Shown here: one piece after another, positions 59,000-64,000 of the stretch | Position numbering within the stretch: the first letter of the stretch is position 1 | How the letters are laid out: the number at the start of each line of letters is the position of its first letter | Assembly (NCBI GenBank): GCA_024291935.2 | Contig: CM044315.1 | Location: 79,156,385 to 79,220,384, forward strand | Length of the DNA stretch: 64,000 bases | Source of the DNA: Okapia johnstoni | Lineage: Eukaryota; Chordata; Mammalia; Artiodactyla; Giraffidae | Direction of reading: 5' to 3' | Notes under the pieces: model-generated | Told to the model about the DNA's origin: nothing | The model's database searches: none | What the model saw: only the letters and a program-made list of their open reading frames with translations | Program-made: the position numbers and the translations under genes

Positions 59000-59296
59000 C
59001 TGTGATGGATCTTCTTTGCTGCACAGGCTTTCTATAGTTGCAGAGAGTGGGGGTCTACTCTCTAGTTGTGATGTACAGGCTTCTCATTGCAGTGGCTTCT
59101 CTTGTTGTGGAGCACAGGCTCTAGCGTGAACAAGCTTCAGTAGTTGTGGTGTACTGGCTGTAGAGCACAGGCTCAGTAGTTGTGGTGCATGGGCTTAGCT
59201 GGTCCGCTGCATGTGGGGTCTTTCCAGATCAGGGATGGAACCCATGTCTCCTGCATTGGCAGGTGGATTCTTTACCACTGAGCCACCCTGGAAGCC
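59000..59296 (-). repeat. CHR-type SINE, antisense, long
   Basis: The reversed body (GCACAGGCTTTCTATAGTTG, CTTCTCTTGTTGTGGAGCAC, AGTAGTTGTGGTGCATGGGC) runs to GATGGAACCCATGTCTCC and GAGCCACCCTGGAAGCC, the reversed tRNA-like head. Confidence 0.83.
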
Positions 59297-60089
59297 TAAT
59301 CTCAAGGATTTTGGTAGGCAATGCAACTAGAGTCCTCAGAAGAACAGGTAGGAAAAGATTTAATAACTGCCTGGTTAAGAAGAGAAATAGCTAGTCTTCA
59401 TTGATGGCTGCTGTATAAGTTTCTACCTTGCATAGTACTGGTAACTGGAAAGCAGTCAGGCTGGTACAACAGCAATAAGTTCCCTCAGACAAGCTGGGGA
59501 AGGGAGTCTGAGAACTGAGTTTAAGTGCTAAGCATGCTGTTGACTGGTGGACTTGGGTACATACAAGAATATTAAGGGGAAGAGAAATTGTCCCTCCATG
59601 CCCAATATAATATTTTTTTGTAGCATTCTAACCCTTACCACCTATAACTCCTGCTAACCCACTACAGAAATCCCATATAGAGCCAATGGTAAAACAAATT
59701 ATTTGGACTCCTGGAAAGCTTTCCCAGGTATTGTTTCTCTGTTTTCTCTCACGAGGACAGTATTGCCCTGCTCCCTTCTGACTTATTTTGTTTTTTCATT
59801 CAGTCAGCACATACTTATTAAGCTCCTGTTATGAGGCAGACATTGTGCTAAATCAGCTGTGGGATCCATGGTGAATAAGCAGATAGGGGCTCTGCCCTCA
59901 CAGATTAAAGTTATCAGGACCCATTTTCCAGTTATCAGTGTCTGGGCTATCCATGTTTTAAAAGTGAAGTTAATTCTTTGCAATGAAAGGGTTTGTTTTT
60001 TTAATCCCAAGTGAAAATGAATCACTGTCAAATAGGTCCTGGCCTTGACATGCTGAGAGAGGATACAGTAATGGTAGAGACCTTTTTTT

Positions 60090-60180
60090 TTTTTTTTAAT
60101 TATTTTCTATGGAAAATTTCACATAGATACAAAAATAGAGAAAGTGATGCAGTTAACTCCCATGTACCCCTCATACAGCT
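60090..60180 (+). repeat. Old LINE-1-like flank, left of the BovB mosaic
   Basis: TTTCTATGGAAAATTTCACA and AACTCCCATGTACCCCTCAT continue, after the BovB mosaic, with TCACCAATTCATGGCTAATC and CAAAGCAAATCATTATGAT up to about 62360. The family call is tentative; the continuity across the insertion is clear from the target-site duplication. Confidence 0.5.
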
Positions 60181-60820
60181 TCAGTTCAGTTCAGTCATTC
60201 AGTTACGTCCACCTCTTTGCGACCCCATGGACTGCAGCCCTCTAGGCTTCCCTGTCCATCACCAGCTCCCAGAGCTTGCTCAAACTCATGTCCATTGAGT
60301 CAGTGATGCCATCCAGCCATCTTGACCTCTGTCATCCCCTTCTCCTCCTGCCTTCAATCTTTCCCAGCATCAGGGTCTTTTCCAATGAGTCAGTTCTTTG
60401 CATCAGGTGGCCAAAGTATTGGAGCTTCAGCTTCGGCGTCAAACCTTCCAATGAATATTCAGGACTGATTTCCTTTAGGATTGACTGGTTTGATCACCTT
60501 GCAATCCAAGGGACTCTCAAGAGTCTTCTCCAACACCACAGTTCAAAAGCATCGATTCTTTGATGCTCAGCTTTCTTTCAATCCAACTCTCACATCCATA
60601 CATGACTACTGGAAAAACCATAGCTTTGACTAGGCAGACCTTTGTCGGCAAAGTAATGTCTCTGCTTTTTAATATGCTGTCTAGATTGGTTACAGCTTTT
60701 CTTCCAAGGAGTAAGCGTCTTTTAATTTCATGGCTGCAGTCACCATCTGCAATGATTTTGGAGCCCAGAGAAATAAAGTCTGTCACTGTTTCCATTGTTT
60801 CCCCATCTATTTGCCATGAA

Positions 60821-60950
60821 GCTGGATTTTGAAAAGGCATAGGAACCAGCAGTCAAATTGCCAACATCCGTTGAATCATAGAAAAAGCAAGAGAGTTCCA
60901 GAAAAACATCTACCTCTGCTTTATTGAATACACCAAAGCCTTTGACTGTG
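60821..60950 (+). repeat. Inverted BovB palm fragment without a 3' tail
   Basis: GCTGGATTTTGAAAAGGCAT through GAAAAACATCTACCTCTGC to CCTTTGACTGTG is internal BovB sequence. It is flanked by TGCCATGAA (60812-60820) and TGCCGTGAA (60951-60959). It is a close inverted copy of part of 61997-62133 in the same element. Confidence 0.88.
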
Positions 60951-61184
60951 TGCCGTGAAATGATGAGACCAGATGCCATGATCTTAGTCTTTTGTATGTT
61001 GGATTTTGAGACGACTTTTTCACTCTCCTCTTTCACTTTCATCAAGAGGTTCTTTAGTTCTTCTTCACCTTCTGCCTTAAGGGTAGTGTCATCTGCGTAT
61101 CTGAGATTATTGATATTTCTCCCGGCAAGCTTGATTCCAGCTTGTGCTTCATCCAGCCTGGCATTTCGCATGATGTACTCTGCA

Positions 61185-61796
61185 GTGTCAGACTTTATTT
61201 TTGGGGGCTCCAAAATCACTGCAGGTGGTGATTGCAGCCATGAAATTAAAAGACACTTACTCCTTGGAAGAAAGGTTATGGCCAACTTAGATAGCATATT
61301 TAAAAGCAGAGACATTACTTTGCCAACAAAAGTCCGTCTAGTCAAGGCTATGGTTTTTCCATTGGTCATGTATGGATGTGAGAGTTGGAAGGTGAAGAAA
61401 GCTGAGCGCTGCAGAATTGATGCTTTTGAACTGTGGTGTTGAAGAAGACTCTTGAGAGTCCCTTGGACTGCAAGGAGATCCAATCAATCCATCCTAAAGG
61501 AGATCAATCCTGGGTGTTCATTGGAAGGACTGATGTTGAAGCTGAAACTCCAATACTTTGGTCACCTCATGCGAAGAGTTGACTTGTTGAAAAAGACCCT
61601 AATGCTGGGAAAGATTGGGGGCAGGAGGAGAAGGGGACGACAGAGGATGAGATGGTCAGATGGCATCACTGACTCGATGGACATGGGTTTGGGTAAACTC
61701 CAGGAGTTGGTGATGGACAGGGAGGCCTGGCGTGCTGCAATTCATGGGGTCACAAAGAGTTGGACACAACTGAGCAACTGAACTGAACTCTGCTCA
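61185..61796 (+). mobile_element. BovB LINE 3' copy inserted in the outer BovB
   Basis: It runs from GTGTCAGACTTTATTTTTGG to a GAACTGAACT tail. CATGATGTACTCTGCA (61169-61184) and CATGATGTACCCTGCA (61797-61812) flank it with one mismatch in 16. The plus-strand C-terminal frame 61452-61781 is open for 109 codons. Confidence 0.93.
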
Positions 61797-62192
61797 CATG
61801 ATGTACCCTGCATATAAGTTAAATAAGCAGGGTGACAATATACAGCCTTGACTTACTCCTTTCCCAATTTGGAACCAGTCTGTTCCATGTCTGGTTCTAA
61901 CTGTTGCTTCTTGACCTGCATATAGATTTCTCAGGAAGCAGGTAAGGTGGTCTGGCATTCCCATCTCTTTAAGAGTTTTCCACAGTTTGTTGTGATCACA
62001 GAGTCAAAGGCTTTGGCATAATCAATAAAGCAGAGGTAGATGTTTTTCTGGAACTCTCTTGCTTCTTCTATGATCCAACGGATGTCGACAATTTGATCTC
62101 TGGTACCTCTGCCTTTTCAAAATCCAACTTGAACATCTGGAAGTTCACAGTTCATGTACTGTTGAAGCCTGGCTTGGAGAATTTTGAGCAAG

Positions 62193-62360
62193 CCCTCATA
62201 CAACTTCAGTAGTCACCAATTCATGGCTAATCTTAGTTTATATTTGCTACCACCAATCTTGCCACTGTCACACCAGATTATTTCAAAGCAAATCATTATG
62301 ATATAATTTCATCTGTAATGATTTCAGTTGTAATTATGTATAAATATTTCAGTATATATC
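62193..62360 (+). repeat. Old LINE-1-like flank, right of the BovB mosaic
   Basis: This continues the sequence interrupted at 60180. It ends near a TATTTCAGTATATATCCCTA stretch and a run of A. Confidence 0.5.
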
Positions 62361-63179
62361 CCTAAACATAATACCTCAATACTACTCTTGCACTTAAAAA
62401 AAAAATCTAACAGCGTTACCTTAATACTACCAAATGGGATTTTAGCTTTTGGTGTCTGAATATTCAGTAGTTTTGCAACAAAGCCAGCCTCATCCTGGCT
62501 GCTGCAGCTCCTTTGTAACTCATTTGAGCCCCACCAGTTAGCAGGTCCCCCACCTGGCAAGTGTAATGTGGTGGTATGTACCTGGAGGACAAGCCTCAAT
62601 TTGGTGATTCTATGGCTCCTGGCCAAAAGCTCCACCAAATGAGACTTTCCCAAAGCTTGCTGTAACAGAGGAGGATACAGAGCCTCAGCTCAAACCACCT
62701 CCCCATCTCAAGGTCTTAAAGACCTTTGTATCTTTCTTCTCCCCATCTACCCATTACCTCTCAGACTTGGTGAGATTAAAGGAGGCATTTGTAGTAATCT
62801 GGTTATGAAAATGACTCCTTTAGAGATAGATGGGGAAAAGGAAACCTAGGAGATATAGCTTCAAAAAAGGACTGTTTTAACAATCCTTTCTGTCACCTAT
62901 GAAAATTAACATTCGGCCCTGTAAATTTTAATTGTCTATTAATACATATTAATGTCTTCCACGCAGATTCCTTGAGATTAGATTCCTACCTGTATTGATA
63001 AGGCATTCAATATATGCTTGATGAATGGAAGGAAAGGAGATGCTGTGACAGTTTAGACAGCAGAAGTAATTAGGTACATCAGTAGTTAAAGAAGACATGA
63101 GTATTTCTGCAGTTGAGTAGAAAAGCTATAGGAAAGGCTGTGGAGAGAAGAAAACCTGTACAGTCTTTGACAAGAGAAG

Positions 63180-63340
63180 CTTGAACTGGGCTTTGTGACC
63201 CTGGACAGGTGTCTACCTTTCTGTACCTCACTTTCCTCAGCTGGAAATTGGAACAGATGATACCTGACACATAATGGTGATTGTGAAAAATACTTGTGAA
63301 GAGCTTAGAGTAGTACTTGGTGCATAGTAAAGACTTTCGT
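63180..63340 (-). repeat. MIR-like remnant
   Basis: GCTTTGTGACCCTGGACAGG, CTCACTTTCCTCAGCTGGAA and ATTGTGAAAAATACTTGTGA follow the MIR consensus. Confidence 0.65.
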
Positions 63341-63609
63341 TGATCACCTATGTTGCTGGATGGTAAAGATGAAACGAAGTAGTTTCTGCCTTCAGGTTGC
63401 TCACAGTTTAGAGAGAGGCAGACAAGTTAAATTATTACAGTAAATGTGCTAAGTAGTACGAGAGTATAGCTGAGGAGTATAATAGTGTGCTAGAAGCACA
63501 GGGGAATTTGGGAAGAATGATGGAACTACTTTATATCTTGATTTGGAGTAGTGATTACAATAGTGTATATTTGACAAAACTTATTGAACTGTGTGTTTTA
63601 AATAAAAGT

Positions 63610-63818
63610 AAAGTCTTAGTTGTTCAGTCACTTCCGACTCTTTGCAACTTCATGGACTGTAGCCCACCAGGCTTCTCTGTCCTTGGAATTCTCCAAGCAA
63701 GAATATTGGAGTGGGTAGCCATTCCGTTCTCCAGGGGATCTTCCTGACCCAGGGATCCAACCCGGGTCTCCTGCATTGCCGGCAGATCCTTTACCATCTG
63801 AGCCACCAGGGAACGCTT
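63610..63818 (-). repeat. Bov-tA SINE, antisense
   Basis: TCTTAGTTGTTCAGTCACTT, CTCCAAGCAAGAATATTGG and GGATCCAACCCGGGTCTCC end at GAGCCACCAGGGAACGC. Confidence 0.86.
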
Positions 63819-64000
63819 AAATAGGTACATTTTATTATATGTAATTTACAAAAAAAAATTATTTTAAAAGTTTAAAAAATGAATTGGACTTATTATAATT
63901 TTAAAAAAATTCAAAGCAATAGACATTTAATAAATACCTAAATATATTCCAATTGCTATGTTGGGGGCTGAGGATACCAAGATGAATACAGTTTTACAGA

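Larger units (their letters stand above)
60181..62192. mobile_element. Nested BovB mosaic of five alternating segments
   Basis: A minus-oriented BovB is split into three collinear pieces: 60181-60820, 60951-61184 and 61797-62190. A 131-bp plus-oriented palm fragment (60821-60950) and a 612-bp plus-oriented BovB 3' copy (61185-61796) interrupt it. The whole is flanked by CCCTCATACAGCTTCAG (60168-60184) and CCCTCATACAACTTCAG (62193-62209), one mismatch, so the outer BovB is one insertion, allowing for overlap of the repeat with its pentamer tail. Old LINE-1-like sequence resumes on both sides. Open frames that cross the joints, at 60740-61483 (minus) and 60924-61442 (plus), are artefacts of the mosaic. 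Confidence 0.92.

Noticed and set aside
60740..61483. 247-codon minus-strand open frame that looks like a longer protein
   Set aside because: It crosses joints of the BovB mosaic and mixes antisense and sense element sequence.

Overview
The window is nuclear DNA of a bovid ruminant (cattle, sheep, goat or buffalo type; I cannot tell which). The evidence is its repeat content: many copies of the RTE-type LINE BovB, its satellite SINEs Bov-tA and Bov-A2, cetartiodactyl tRNA-type (CHR-like) SINEs and ruminant-type LINE-1 3' ends, over older mammalian repeats (MIR, L2, MER5, an ERVL-type LTR).

Only one host gene is supported: EIF2B3, the gamma subunit of translation initiation factor eIF2B, on the + strand. 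Four internal coding exons lie at 2596-2744, 28793-28952, 41638-41749 and 58209-58298, each with AG/GT splice borders and phases that join without a break. Together they encode 511 bp of the N-terminal nucleotidyltransferase-like domain, about residues 50-219 of the human protein. The first coding exon lies upstream of the window and the C-terminal half lies downstream, so more than 99% of the window is intron.

The introns are nested retroelements. Layout: 179-1854 BovB with a near-intact reverse-transcriptase frame; 2596-2744 exon; 2745-28792 a 26-kb intron with LINE-1, SINE and six BovB copies; 28793-28952 exon; 28953-41637 intron with a 1.06-kb BovB, a Bov-A2 dimer and LINE-1; 41638-41749 exon; 41750-58208 intron with two BovB copies (one holding a nested SINE), three full-length CHR-type SINEs, a MER5-like DNA transposon, a 2.4-kb endogenous retroviral element and an MLT2-like LTR; 58209-58298 exon; then an intron start holding a BovB mosaic of alternating orientation (60181-62192).

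The most notable structures are: (1) the BovB nest at 60168-62209, resolved by two layers of target-site duplication and containing an unexplained inverted internal fragment; (2) the endogenous retroviral element at 50945-53383, with paired LTRs, a 5-bp duplication, loss of the TATA segment from its 5' LTR and a 246-codon open frame I cannot assign; (3) a composite SINE unit present twice about 4.7 kb apart; (4) a 35-bp tandem repeat built from palindromes. I see no operon, CRISPR, tRNA, rRNA or other host gene. All family names rest on reading the sequence and memory of consensus sequences, not on a database search.
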